The translations under genes were made by a program, and so were the position numbers. Shown piece after piece: positions 54,422-63,742 of a stretch of DNA of 64,000 nt (its first letter is position 1; every line of letters starts with the position of its first letter). The notes under the pieces are model-generated. The model was given only the letters and a program-made list of their open reading frames with translations. It made no database searches and was not told the DNA's origin. This DNA is from Limibacillus halophilus (GTDB lineage: Bacteria; Pseudomonadota; Alphaproteobacteria; Kiloniellales; CECT-8803): the NCBI RefSeq assembly GCF_014191775.1, contig NZ_JACHXA010000005.1, positions 1-64,000 on the forward strand. The letters are read 5' to 3'.

Positions 54422-55270
54422 ATGGTGCCGGAAACGCAGCCGGAAAATCGATCGGGGACAGCGCCTTTGACTCCGCCCGAGGCAACAGCGCCTCTACCTT
54501 TGGACGCCTACCCTCCAGCGCAGGTAGCCGCGATTGTCGAGAGTGTGGGGGTAAAGAAAGCAGAACTACCCATTGTCCAAACCGCGATGCTTGGGCTCCT
54601 TGCAGGGGCGTTTATCGCCTTCGGGGCCATGTTCTACAGCCTGACGATTACCGGAAGCACGCTGGGCTTTGGTCCAACGCGCTTGTTGGGAGGTGTGGCT
54701 TTTTCGCTTGGGTTGGTGCTGGTTGTCGTCGCAGGTGCGGAGCTGTTCACAGGAAACAATCTCATCGTCATGGCCTGGGTCAGCGGAAAAATCACGCTCA
54801 AGCAGGTCTTTCGAAATTGGGGGATTGTATATCTCGCCAATGCCTTCGGCGCCGCTGGTTGCGCAGTCTTGTTTTTTCTCGCCGGCGGACCGGGATTAGG
54901 GGGCGGTGCCTTGGGCGAAACAACCGTTCGAATTGCTGAAGCCAAAGCGGCTCTGCCTCTTTCAGAGGCGTTCTTCCTGGGCATTCTTTGCAATACGCTG
55001 GTGTGTATGGCCGTGTGGCTTTGCATGGCCGCGCGCGAAGTCGTCAGCAAGGTATTTGCTATCGTCTTCCCAATTTCCGCTTTCGTGGCCCTTGGGTTTG
55101 AGCACTCGGTTGCAAATTTCTACTTTTTCTCCATGGGAACGCTGGCGGGCGGTGAATTCGGATTTGGCGATAGCATAGCGAACTTGGCCGCGGTCACACT
55201 TGGCAACGTTCTAGGCGGCGGTTCGGTCGCGCTGGTCTATTGGATTTGTTATCTCCAGCGAGCCGAATGA
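54422..55270 (+). CDS. Formate/nitrite transporter family protein
   Basis: 282 residues from ATG 54422, with AAGGGAGGGG just upstream; an earlier ATG (54398) and GTG (54395) lie before that site and are rejected. FNT channel, a pentamer moving formate, nitrite or hydrosulfide. Six membrane helices with 'GAELFTGNNLIVMAW' and 'GILCNTLVCMAVWLCMAA', then 'GFEHSVANFYFFSMG' (the central conserved His). The ~40-residue Pro-rich N-terminal tail is longer than in FocA. Ligand not settled. Its end overlaps the next start. Confidence 0.92.
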   Translation: MVPETQPENRSGTAPLTPPEATAPLPLDAYPPAQVAAIVESVGVKKAELPIVQTAMLGLLAGAFIAFGAMFYSLTITGSTLGFGPTRLLGGVAFSLGLVLVVVAGAELFTGNNLIVMAWVSGKITLKQVFRNWGIVYLANAFGAAGCAVLFFLAGGPGLGGGALGETTVRIAEAKAALPLSEAFFLGILCNTLVCMAVWLCMAAREVVSKVFAIVFPISAFVALGFEHSVANFYFFSMGTLAGGEFGFGDSIANLAAVTLGNVLGGGSVALVYWICYLQRAE

Positions 55271-56322
55271 CGGTGGACCTCTTGGATTGGAAGCGTACTT
55301 CGGCCTATACCCTCGCGATGAAGCAGATCACCACGCCCGAAAACCTTGCTGAACCGTTTAAACCGAGGCTGCCCTGGTTGACCGGCGACCTGCAGACGGT
55401 TCGGAACCTGCTTGTTGGTCGACCCGCTGACCTGTCTGCCTGGCCGTGCCGCCGGGTCGAGCTCGACCTCGATGACGGCACCGGCGATCATTTGCTCGGA
55501 AGTTTTCACCCAGCCACCCCGGCAAGCGGCCCGCTGGCGGTGCTGATTCACGGTTTGACCGGTTCCCAAGATTCTCATTACCTGCGGGCCACGGCGGGAT
55601 TTTTGCTCACCCAGGGTTTCGCGGTACTGCGGCTAAATCTTCGGGGTGCCGGACCTGGCCGGGCACTGGCACGCCAGCAGTACCATGCTGGTCGCAGCGC
55701 GGATATCGACGGCGCGCTGCGCGCATTCCAAGCGCTTGAGCCCAAGGCTTTTGAAACCGGGTTGTTTCTCGTCGGCTTCTCGCTAGGTGCAAACGTACTG
55801 CTCAAATTTCTGGCGGAAGAGGGGAGCGAGTGGTCGGTAACGGCAGCCGCGACGGTATCGGCGCCCATCGATCTAAGGGCCGGTCAGCAACGCCTTATGA
55901 AGCCGCGCAACAGAGTTTATCACTACTGGCTACTGCGTAACATGAAGCGGGAGTTACTCTCCTCGCCGGGCGGCTTGGATGGTCATAGGCTGCAGGTTCT
56001 CGAATCAGTGCGGGATATCTATGATTTTGATGATCGCATTGTGGCGCCGGCGAACGGCTTCGACGGGGCGTTGGATTACTACACCCGCTGTTCGGCGGTC
56101 GTGTTTTTACCGTCGATCAAGACACCGACGTTGCTTGTGCAGGCCGTCGACGACCCTTGGATTCCCGTTGAATCTTATAGGTGTGTTGATTGGCAGGCCT
56201 ACCCCAATTTACGCCTCTTGCAAGCAGACGGCGGCGGGCACGTAGGATTCCACGCCGCAAAGGCGTTGGTGCCTTGGCACGATCAGAAAATTTCAGCCTT
56301 CTTCAAGCAGTTACGCGGTTAA
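55267..56322 (+). CDS. YheT-like alpha/beta hydrolase
   Basis: 351 residues from ATG 55267, which overlaps the transporter stop (ATGA); ATG 55318 is another candidate. The fold shows 'VLIHGLTGSQDSHYLRATAGFLL' (oxyanion region), nucleophile Ser in 'GFSLGANVLLKFL', acid Asp in 'AVDDPWIP' and His in 'GGGHVGFH'. Members act on esters of unknown nature. Coupling with an FNT gene under an FNR-type box suggests a task under low oxygen; that is inference. Confidence 0.87.
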   Translation: MTVDLLDWKRTSAYTLAMKQITTPENLAEPFKPRLPWLTGDLQTVRNLLVGRPADLSAWPCRRVELDLDDGTGDHLLGSFHPATPASGPLAVLIHGLTGSQDSHYLRATAGFLLTQGFAVLRLNLRGAGPGRALARQQYHAGRSADIDGALRAFQALEPKAFETGLFLVGFSLGANVLLKFLAEEGSEWSVTAAATVSAPIDLRAGQQRLMKPRNRVYHYWLLRNMKRELLSSPGGLDGHRLQVLESVRDIYDFDDRIVAPANGFDGALDYYTRCSAVVFLPSIKTPTLLVQAVDDPWIPVESYRCVDWQAYPNLRLLQADGGGHVGFHAAKALVPWHDQKISAFFKQLRG

Positions 56323-56344
56323 GGCCTGCCGTCAACCGTCGCCA

Positions 56345-56980
56345 TCACCCTTTCGGTTGAGGCACGATGCGGAGATACGGCTTTTTCTCGTCCCACCCGT
56401 TGGGGAACATCTTTGCTGCGTCGTCGTTGCTGACCGACGGCACAATGATGACGTCCTCGCCATGCTTCCAATTTACCGGCGTCGCAACCTTGTGCTTATC
56501 GGTTAGTTGCAAGGCATCGATAACCCGTAAAATCTCATCGAAATTGCGTCCCGTGGCAGCTGGATAGGTGATGGTCAGCCGAATCTTCTTGTTCGGATCG
56601 ATGACGAAGACCGAGCGAACCGTAAGCGTGTCATTGGCATTCGGATGGATCATGTCATAAAGGTCGGCTACCTTGCGGTCGTGATCCGCCAGCAGGGGAA
56701 AGTTCAGCTTCGTACCTTGGGTTTCCTCGATATCGTTGGCCCAGGTCCGGTGGTCTGAAACTGGATCGACGCTTAGGCCGATCACCTTTACACCTCTCTT
56801 GGCGAACTCCGGCATCAGTTTAGCCGTGTATCCGAGTTCCGTCGTGCATACGGGTGTGAAGTCCTTTGGGTGCGAGAAGAGAACCCCCCAGCTATTACCC
56901 AGGTACTCGTGAAAGGAGATTGGGCCTTCGGTTGAATCCTGAGTGAAATCGGGAGCGGTATCGCCGAGACGTAGCGACAT
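56345..56980 (-). CDS. 1-Cys peroxiredoxin (Prx6 type)
   Basis: 211 residues from ATG 56980, with AGGAGG seven bases upstream; an upstream ATG (56998) precedes that site and is rejected. Reduces peroxides with Cys45 ('FTPVCTTELG'); the rest of the protein has no second conserved Cys in position for 2-Cys action. 'HPKDFTPVC', 'GLSVDPVSDHRTWANDIEET' and 'ILRVIDALQLTDKHKVATPVNWKHGEDVII' are diagnostic. Minus strand, after hemB by 92 bases; its 3' end faces the hydrolase gene. Confidence 0.93.
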   Translation of the reverse strand: MSLRLGDTAPDFTQDSTEGPISFHEYLGNSWGVLFSHPKDFTPVCTTELGYTAKLMPEFAKRGVKVIGLSVDPVSDHRTWANDIEETQGTKLNFPLLADHDRKVADLYDMIHPNANDTLTVRSVFVIDPNKKIRLTITYPAATGRNFDEILRVIDALQLTDKHKVATPVNWKHGEDVIIVPSVSNDDAAKMFPNGWDEKKPYLRIVPQPKG

Positions 56981-57033
56981 GATAACCTCCTGCTGCATTT
57001 AACCGTGGAGCCCTAGACTAGCGTCAAGCGGGT

Positions 57034-57066
57034 TCCATAAAAACCAATAACCTGTAGGGTTTTTTC
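57034..57066 (-). terminator. Weak terminator-like stem after hemB
   Basis: On the minus strand AAAAACC and GGTTTTT pair over seven bases around a 12-base loop (57039-57045/57058-57064), ending in T5, 8 bases past the hemB stop. The stem is AT-rich, so strength is doubtful. Confidence 0.35.
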
Positions 57067-57072
57067 AATCTG

Positions 57073-58140
<1,068 letters not shown>

Positions 58141-58174
58141 CTAGGAAAGGCAACTCAACTCAACAAGCTTCGAC

Positions 58175-58218
58175 AAAAGGATGAGGCGACACCACACGCG
58201 TTTGTGTCGCATCGCCTC
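58175..58218 (-). terminator. Intrinsic terminator after metY (minus strand)
   Basis: On the minus strand GAGGCGA and TCGCCTC (58212-58218 and 58183-58189) pair with an inner CACA/TGTG, followed by ATCCTTTTG. It lies 26 bases after the metY stop. Confidence 0.6.
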
Positions 58219-58243
58219 GCCCCTTTAAAGGCATCAGTCTGTG

Positions 58244-59560
58244 TCAGGCGGCCTTGCTGTCCAACTTGGCGGCTTCCAGCGCCTGAGCAAGATCAGCAAG
58301 GATATCGTCGATATGCTCGATGCCGACCGACAAACGGACATAACCCGGCGTTACACCGCTGGCCTTCTGCTCATCTGCTGAAAGTTGCGAGTGGGTTGTA
58401 GTCGCCGGATGGATCGCTAGGCTCCTGGCATCGCCGAGGTTGGCGACGTGATAGAAGAGCTGTAGCGAGTCAATGAAGCGCCGCCCGGCTTCGGCACCAC
58501 CCTTGACCTCAAATCCGACGAGGCCGCCAAAGCCGCCTTTCAGATAGGTTTGCGCCCGGCGTTTCTGCTCGGCATCGCTGTGCGTGGTGGGATAAATCAC
58601 CTTCGTTACCAACGGATGCTTCTCGAGATAATCCGCCACGGCTTTGGCGTTGCGGCTGTGCTCCCGAATGCGCAACGGTAGGGTTTCCAATCCCTGGATG
58701 AACTGGAAGGCATTGAACGGGCTTAGCGCTGCCCCGAGATCACGCTGCAGGGTCACGCGTGCCTTGATGATATAGGCGATGGGCCCAAGCGGCTTCACGG
58801 CTTCCGTCCATACGGCGCCATGGTAGCTGGGGTCCGGTTGATTAAGGGCGGGGAACCGATCGGCATGCTTGATCCAGTCGAACTTACCGCTGTCGACGAT
58901 GAGGCCGCCGATTGAGGTTCCGTGGCCGCCGATGTATTTGGTCGCGGAATAAACGACGATGTGGGCGCCATGTTCGATGGGTTTGCACAAGAGCGGAGCT
59001 GCCGTGTTGTCAACAATCAGGGGAATACCCAACTCCTCGCCAATCTGCGCCACCTCCGCAATCGGGAAAACCGTCAGTTTGGGGTTGGGTAGCGTTTCCG
59101 CATAGAAAGCGCGGGTGCGCTTGTCCGCGGCCCGGCGGAAGCTTTCTGGGTCTTTCGGGTCGACGAAGCGGACTTCTATGCCGTAGTTCGGCAAGGTATT
59201 GGCAAACAGGTTCCAGGTGCCGCCATAGAGGTCAGTGGAGGAGACAATGTTGTCGCCCGCCTTGGCAATGTTCTGGATCGAGATTGCCGAGGCCGCTTGA
59301 CCGGAGGAAACAGCCAGGGCCGCTACACCGCCGTCCAACGCTGCTACCCGCTTTTCCAATACGTCCACGGTCGGATTCATGATCCGCGTGTAGATATTGC
59401 CGAGCTCTTTCAAAGCAAACAGATTGGCCGCCCGTTCGGTGTGTTCGAACTGGTAGGATGTCGTTTGATAAATGGGCACGGCGACCGATCCGGTTTCGGG
59501 ATCAGCGCGGTATCCCGCATGAAGAGCAAGGGTTTCAGGATTAATGTATTTGTTTGTCAT
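58244..59560 (-). CDS. metY: O-acetylhomoserine aminocarboxypropyltransferase (sulfhydrylase)
   Basis: 438 residues from ATG 59560, preceded by GGAAGGAAG; the frame is open 29 codons upstream through the riboswitch and is rejected. Makes homocysteine from O-acetylhomoserine and sulfide. PLP Lys208 in 'YSATKYIGGHGTSIGG', with 'SSGQAASAISIQNI' and the longer central insertion ('DRFPALNQPDPSYHGAVW') characteristic of MetY versus MetB/MetZ. A SAM-II riboswitch precedes it. Cytoplasmic tetramer by family. Confidence 0.95.
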   Translation of the reverse strand: MTNKYINPETLALHAGYRADPETGSVAVPIYQTTSYQFEHTERAANLFALKELGNIYTRIMNPTVDVLEKRVAALDGGVAALAVSSGQAASAISIQNIAKAGDNIVSSTDLYGGTWNLFANTLPNYGIEVRFVDPKDPESFRRAADKRTRAFYAETLPNPKLTVFPIAEVAQIGEELGIPLIVDNTAAPLLCKPIEHGAHIVVYSATKYIGGHGTSIGGLIVDSGKFDWIKHADRFPALNQPDPSYHGAVWTEAVKPLGPIAYIIKARVTLQRDLGAALSPFNAFQFIQGLETLPLRIREHSRNAKAVADYLEKHPLVTKVIYPTTHSDAEQKRRAQTYLKGGFGGLVGFEVKGGAEAGRRFIDSLQLFYHVANLGDARSLAIHPATTTHSQLSADEQKASGVTPGYVRLSVGIEHIDDILADLAQALEAAKLDSKAA

Positions 59561-59561
59561 C

Positions 59562-59619
59562 GCCGTGGCTTCCTTCCGAAAACAAATGAACCGCCACGGC
59601 CAAAGCTGCTGGGCGGTTC
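59562..59619 (-). promoter_or_regulatory. metY expression platform: two competing hairpins
   Basis: On the minus strand GAACCGCC (59619-59612) pairs with GGCGGTTC (59595-59588), followed by ATTTGTTTT. Overlapping it, GCCGTGGC (59600-59593) pairs with GCCACGGC (59569-59562) right before the ATG, with GGAAGGAA in the loop. The two share bases 59595-59593 and exclude each other. They fit control of translation start or termination by the riboswitch. Confidence 0.6.
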
Positions 59620-59645
59620 CTTTATTCCTCGTAGGAAGCTTGCCC

Positions 59646-59700
59646 ACGCTTTAGCCGCATTTATTAGGCGCCCGCAAGCTGTGCTTCAAATCGGCGCCGC
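59646..59700 (-). promoter_or_regulatory. SAM-II riboswitch aptamer
   Basis: Read on the minus strand, GGCGCC-GATTTGA opens the aptamer and the second GGCGCC (pairing with the first) is followed by TAATAAATGC-GGCTAAAG. These conserved blocks, their order and spacing match the SAM-II class (GATTTnA, then ATAAATG and GCTAAA), found before met genes in alphaproteobacteria. It ends 86 bases before metY. TTGACA at 59738-59733 is a likely -35 for its transcript; no good -10 was seen. Confidence 0.92.
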
Positions 59701-59765
59701 AATGGTCAGAGGGAAAAGATTTTTAGCCTTTTTGTCAACAGGCTTTTCCGAAAAGTATGCCTAAC

Positions 59766-60149
59766 TCAATCTTCAAGCTGTGTTTGGCAGCGAGAGATCG
59801 CCTTTACCAATTTGGTCAACTGTACCTTGATTTCACCATCCGGCAGTTCGTTCAAAGAGCGGGCCAACAGCACGGAATCACGAGACAACCTGCCGTCACC
59901 GACCGGCTCGGCCTCGCTCTCGGAACCGGGCTCGTCCAAATCCTCGAAGAAGTATCCAATGGGCGACTTGAGGAGCCGGCTGATAACCCAAAGGCGTCCG
60001 CTGCCGATCCGATTGGTACCCTTCTCGTACTTCTGAATTTGTTGAAAACTGACATCAAGAAGCTCGCCTAGTTGTGTTTGCGTCAATCCTCGGTCTGTAC
60101 GCAGTTGTCGCAAACGCTTGCCGATAGCTACGTCATACTTGTCAGCCAT
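59766..60149 (-). CDS. XRE-type HTH regulator, PhrR/PraR-like
   Basis: 127 residues from ATG 60149, chosen by the GAGG nine bases upstream. The N-terminal Cro/C1 HTH (about 8-65) has 'GKRLRQLRTDRGLTQTQLGELL' and 'SFQQIQKYEKGTNRIGSGRLWVIS', and then 'FFEDLDEPGS' and an acidic linker. This pattern is that of the rhizobial PhrR/PraR family, which regulates stress and quorum-sensing genes. It diverges from the valine operon across 195 bases and may regulate it or itself; both are inferences. Confidence 0.85.
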   Translation of the reverse strand: MADKYDVAIGKRLRQLRTDRGLTQTQLGELLDVSFQQIQKYEKGTNRIGSGRLWVISRLLKSPIGYFFEDLDEPGSESEAEPVGDGRLSRDSVLLARSLNELPDGEIKVQLTKLVKAISRCQTQLED

Positions 60150-60284
60150 TGTATCCTCATAGTCTCGTATGAACGGTAAAGAGTCACGATCTTGCAACTG
60201 ATCGTATAGATGAAATAAACGTATCATTTAGTAAATAAGTGAACAAGAGGGCGCAAAGGCGCAGGGCTGGCAGGTCACGCTTAT

Positions 60285-60312
60285 TTGACAGATCAAACCA
60301 GGGCATTATCAA
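60285..60312 (+). promoter_or_regulatory. Promoter of the valine-catabolism operon
   Basis: TTGACA (60285-60290), a 16-base spacer and TATCAA (60307-60312), 32 bases before the first gene. The -35 is perfect and the -10 has four of six. The upstream part of this divergent gap (60,150-60,280) is AT-rich with three CGTAT copies that may be regulator sites. Confidence 0.6.
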
Positions 60313-60344
60313 TCTAAGAACGGCAATAGTGGGGTGAGGCGTTT

Positions 60345-61487
60345 ATGGATTTTGAATGGACCGAAGAACAGCACGCCTTTCAGGCCGTGGCGCGTGATTT
60401 TGCTCAAAACGAGATGTTGCCGCACGCCGCGTCTTGGGATGAGAACGAAACCTTTCCGATCGAGGTTTTGCGCCAGGCTGCTACGCTCGGGTTCGGTGGA
60501 ATATACGTTCGCGAGGATGTTGGCGGCTCGGGCCTTACGCGGTTGGATGCCGCCATAATCTTTGAAGAATTGGCGGCCGCCTGTCCATCAACGGCCGCCT
60601 ATCTCTCAATCCACAACATGGCGTCCTGGATGATTGACCGCTTTGGCAATGACGAACAACGCCATCGTTTTCTACCCAAACTGACGAGCATGGAACATTT
60701 CGCCAGTTACTGCCTGACGGAGCCGGATGCGGGTTCGGATGCGGGTTCCTTGCGCACCACGGCCGGAGCGAAAGGCAGCGACTATCAACTGGATGGTAGC
60801 AAGGCATTCATTTCCGGAGCGGGAAGCAGCGACATCTACGTGGTAATGTGTCGCACCGGCGAAGCGGGTTCCAAGGGTATTTCGACTCTCGTCGTGGAGA
60901 AAGATACGGCGGGACTGTCGTTCGGCAAGAAGGAACGCAAGCTGGGTTGGAACAGCCAGCCGACGCGTCAGGTGATATTTGAGAAAGCATTAGTACCAAA
61001 GTCTCATCGCCTTGGTGAAGAAGGCGAGGGCTTTAAGATTGCCATGAAGGGCCTCGATGGTGGGCGATTGAACATCGGGGCTTGCTCATTGGGGGGCGCT
61101 AGAGCCTGCCTGGAAGCCGCACTTGCACATGTGAAGGACCGCAAACAGTTTGGCCGCCCGCTGGCTGATTTCCAGGCCTTGCAGTTTAAGCTGGCGGATA
61201 TGGCAACGGAGCTTGAGGCTGCGCGGCTTCTATTGCACCGGTCGGCTGCCGCCTTGGATGCTGGGAGTACTGAGGCCACGAAGCTTTGCGCAATGGCCAA
61301 GCGCATGGCCACCGATGTGGGCTTTCGAGTCTGCAACGAAGCCTTGCAGCTACATGGCGGCTACGGCTACATCAAGGAGTACCCGATCGAAAGATACCTC
61401 AGGGACCTTCGGGTACATCAGATTCTCGAGGGAACGAACGAAATCATGCGCCTCATCATCGCGCGTCGGCTCTTGACGGAGGAGTGA
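60345..61487 (+). CDS. Acyl-CoA dehydrogenase, isobutyryl-CoA type
   Basis: 380 residues, FAD flavoprotein of the ACAD family, with '[18 protein letters not shown]' (FAD/acyl site), '[29 protein letters not shown]' and catalytic Glu362 in '[13 protein letters not shown]'. The next two genes belong to valine degradation, so isobutyryl-CoA to methacrylyl-CoA (as ACAD8) is the likely reaction. 2-Methylbutyryl-CoA or others are possible. It needs ETF as electron acceptor. Consensus-like promoter just upstream. Confidence 0.9.
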   Translation: MDFEWTEEQHAFQAVARDFAQNEMLPHAASWDENETFPIEVLRQAATLGFGGIYVREDVGGSGLTRLDAAIIFEELAAACPSTAAYLSIHNMASWMIDRFGNDEQRHRFLPKLTSMEHFASYCLTEPDAGSDAGSLRTTAGAKGSDYQLDGSKAFISGAGSSDIYVVMCRTGEAGSKGISTLVVEKDTAGLSFGKKERKLGWNSQPTRQVIFEKALVPKSHRLGEEGEGFKIAMKGLDGGRLNIGACSLGGARACLEAALAHVKDRKQFGRPLADFQALQFKLADMATELEAARLLLHRSAAALDAGSTEATKLCAMAKRMATDVGFRVCNEALQLHGGYGYIKEYPIERYLRDLRVHQILEGTNEIMRLIIARRLLTEE

Positions 61488-61567
61488 CGGATCGTCGCGC
61501 GTCATGACAGGTTGTGGAATTATTCAACGACACAGACTGCAATTGAAAATGGAAGGATCCGAACCGA

Positions 61568-62641
61568 ATGACTGACGAAGCTGAGATTTTGTTCCGGCGC
61601 AGCGGTGCGCTGGGTGTGATCACTCTGAATCGACCCAAAGCGCTCAATTCTCTGACTCTGGGAATGATCCGGGAATTTGATCGTCAGCTTAGGGAGTGGC
61701 GGCAGGATTCGTCGCTTGCGGTTGTCGCGATTGAAGGTGCGGGCGAGAAAGCCTTTTGCGCCGGTGGTGATGTCCGTGCAGTCTGGGAAGCGGGCAAGCG
61801 AGGTGAGGTCGGTCAGGGCCTGACCGCCGATTTCTTCCGGGAAGAGTACCAGCTCAATCATCTGATCCACCACTACCCTAAACCGATCGTTGCCCTGATC
61901 GACGGCATCACCATGGGGGGCGGCGTTGGCGTATCGATTCACTGCAGTCACAGGGTCGTTGGTGCGCGCACTCTGTTTGCCATGCCGGAAACCGCGATTG
62001 GGTTGTTCCCTGACGTGGGTGGCTCATATTTTCTGCCGCGATTGCCAGGCAAATCGGGCCTCTACCTAGCCTTAACCGGGGCACGCCTGAAAGCCGCGGA
62101 TTGTTGCTTTCTGGGTATTGCGACGGATCATTGCGACAGCGAGACGCTCTCCGGCCTGCTCGAATCCTTGGCCTCTGGTGACTATGAAGGGGGCGATGCC
62201 AAGCGGGTCGCAAGCAACATTATTGGAGGGTTTCGTACCGACCCTGGCGAAGCCCCTATCGCCTCTGCGATGGCCTCGATCAACGATGCGTTCGGTGGGG
62301 ACGATGTCTTCGCCATATTGCAGCGGCTCTCGGAGATGCCGGGCGACTGGGCTCGCGAGACGCTCGAGACCTTGCGCAAACGCTCGCCTTTCTCGGTGAT
62401 GTTGGCCTTTGAACAGCTCCGTCGCGGCGCGGCGTTATCGTTCGATGACTGTATGATCATGGAGTACCGGTTGAGCCAAGCCATGATGAAGGACGGTGAT
62501 TTTTACGAGGGAATCCGAGCTGTCTTGGTGGAGAAGGACCATGCGCCGCGCTGGAAGCCAGCTCGATTGGAAGATGTCGAGGCGGCAGAAATAGAGGCGA
62601 GCTTTACCTCATTGGGCGCACGCGACTTGGCCTTCGCTTGA
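61568..62641 (+). CDS. 3-Hydroxyisobutyryl-CoA hydrolase (HIBCH, crotonase fold)
   Basis: 357 residues. Crotonase-fold member of the HIBCH type: 'ALNSLTLGMIREFDRQLREW', oxyanion-hole text 'EGAGEKAFCAGGDVRAVWEAG', and 'GGGVGVSIHCSHRVVGARTLFAMPETAIGLFPDVGGSYFLPRL' in order, whose 'PETxIGLFPDVG' is typical of hydrolases rather than hydratases. A long C-terminal domain (about 255-357) also fits HIBCH. It frees 3-hydroxyisobutyrate. RBS AGGATCC. 80 bases after the dehydrogenase gene. A hydratase for the previous step is not in the operon. Confidence 0.9.
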   Translation: MTDEAEILFRRSGALGVITLNRPKALNSLTLGMIREFDRQLREWRQDSSLAVVAIEGAGEKAFCAGGDVRAVWEAGKRGEVGQGLTADFFREEYQLNHLIHHYPKPIVALIDGITMGGGVGVSIHCSHRVVGARTLFAMPETAIGLFPDVGGSYFLPRLPGKSGLYLALTGARLKAADCCFLGIATDHCDSETLSGLLESLASGDYEGGDAKRVASNIIGGFRTDPGEAPIASAMASINDAFGGDDVFAILQRLSEMPGDWARETLETLRKRSPFSVMLAFEQLRRGAALSFDDCMIMEYRLSQAMMKDGDFYEGIRAVLVEKDHAPRWKPARLEDVEAAEIEASFTSLGARDLAFA

Positions 62642-62700
62642 GGCTTGTCGCCGCAAGAGTTAAATGACGAATCAATAAGAGCCGTTAGGGAGACGACGCC

Positions 62701-63588
62701 ATGCGCATAGCATTTATCGGTCTAGGCAACATGGGGGGCCCTATGGCCGCCAATCTCGTTGCGGCCGGTCACGAAGTGAGAGGCTTCGACTTGATGGCTT
62801 CCAATCTGGAGGCCGCAGCAAAGAGAGGCGTGGGCGTGGAAAGCTCGATTTCGGCGGCCGTGTCGGGCGCCGACGCGGTGGTTACCATGCTGCCCGCCGG
62901 ACGGCACGTGCGTGAGGTATACTGCGGAGATGATGGGGTCATCGCCGCCGCCGGCAAGGGAACGCTCCTTATCGACTCCTCCACCATTGACGTTGGCTCC
63001 GCACGGACGGTCCACGAAGCTGCGCAGGCCGCAGGCATGAAAATGCTTGATGCGCCGGTTTCGGGCGGCGTCGCAGGGGCCGAGGCCGGCACTTTGACAT
63101 TTATGGTGGGGGGTAGCGACGAGGCCTTCGAACTAGGTAAACCTCTGTTCGAGATCATGGGACGCAATGTGGTTCATGCGGGCGGCGCTGGAAATGGGCA
63201 GGTTGCCAAGGTCTGCAACAACATGATCCTGGGTATCTCGATGCTGGCGGTATCCGAGGCCTTTACTCTCGGCCAAACCCTAGGGTTGGATCCGGACAAA
63301 CTTTTCGCCATTTCCTCGAAATCCTCCGGTTCCTGTTGGGCCATGCTGAACCACCTGCCCGTTCCTGGAATTGTCGAAACCTCGGCGGCAAACCGAGATT
63401 TCAAGCCTGGCTTTGCGGCGGCGATGATGCTGAAGGATCTTAGGCTTTCGCAACAGGCCGCGAGCGAGGCCGGAGTGGCAACACCTTTGGGTGCAGAAGC
63501 CGCCGCGCTATTCTCGATGTTCGTGAATGCAGGGAACGGCGAATTGGATTACTCAGCCATTATCAAGATGATAAGCGGCGAGAAGTAA
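62701..63588 (+). CDS. mmsB: 3-Hydroxyisobutyrate dehydrogenase
   Basis: 295 residues, beta-hydroxyacid dehydrogenase family. N-terminal Rossmann domain with 'IAFIGLGNMGGPMAANL', 'MLDAPVSGGVAGAEAGTLTFMVGG' and the catalytic Lys170 in 'GNGQVAKVCNNMILG'. It oxidises 3-hydroxyisobutyrate to methylmalonate semialdehyde with NAD. Methylmalonate semialdehyde dehydrogenase (mmsA) is not in the window. RBS GGGAG; 59 bases after the hydrolase gene. Confidence 0.94.
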   Translation: MRIAFIGLGNMGGPMAANLVAAGHEVRGFDLMASNLEAAAKRGVGVESSISAAVSGADAVVTMLPAGRHVREVYCGDDGVIAAAGKGTLLIDSSTIDVGSARTVHEAAQAAGMKMLDAPVSGGVAGAEAGTLTFMVGGSDEAFELGKPLFEIMGRNVVHAGGAGNGQVAKVCNNMILGISMLAVSEAFTLGQTLGLDPDKLFAISSKSSGSCWAMLNHLPVPGIVETSAANRDFKPGFAAAMMLKDLRLSQQAASEAGVATPLGAEAAALFSMFVNAGNGELDYSAIIKMISGEK

Positions 63589-63611
63589 CCCAACGCACTC
63601 CTTCTAAGATA

Positions 63612-63649
63612 GCTGGCGGCGGCCTGTTTTGCGGCTGTCGGTCTTTTTT
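63612..63649 (+). terminator. Probable terminator after mmsB
   Basis: GCTGGCGGC (63612-63620) pairs with GCTGTCGGT (63634-63642) through nine pairs, several of them G-U, around a 13-base loop, then C and T6 (63644-63649). It lies 23 bases after mmsB. The wobble-rich stem lowers certainty. Confidence 0.45.
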
Positions 63650-63742
63650 CCGCGCGTTAAGCCGTCGTTAACGCCTGTTTGCCTAAAATTTTACGACAAG
63701 CAGAGGCAATGCCCTCTTAGGCGCAACGAGGAGATGCGGGCC

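Noticed and set aside
57001-57072. Strong promoter for the peroxiredoxin gene at a TTGACG near 57,023
   Set aside because: The only -10-like element (TTAAAT) is 19 bases away, outside the usual 16-18, so it was not listed.
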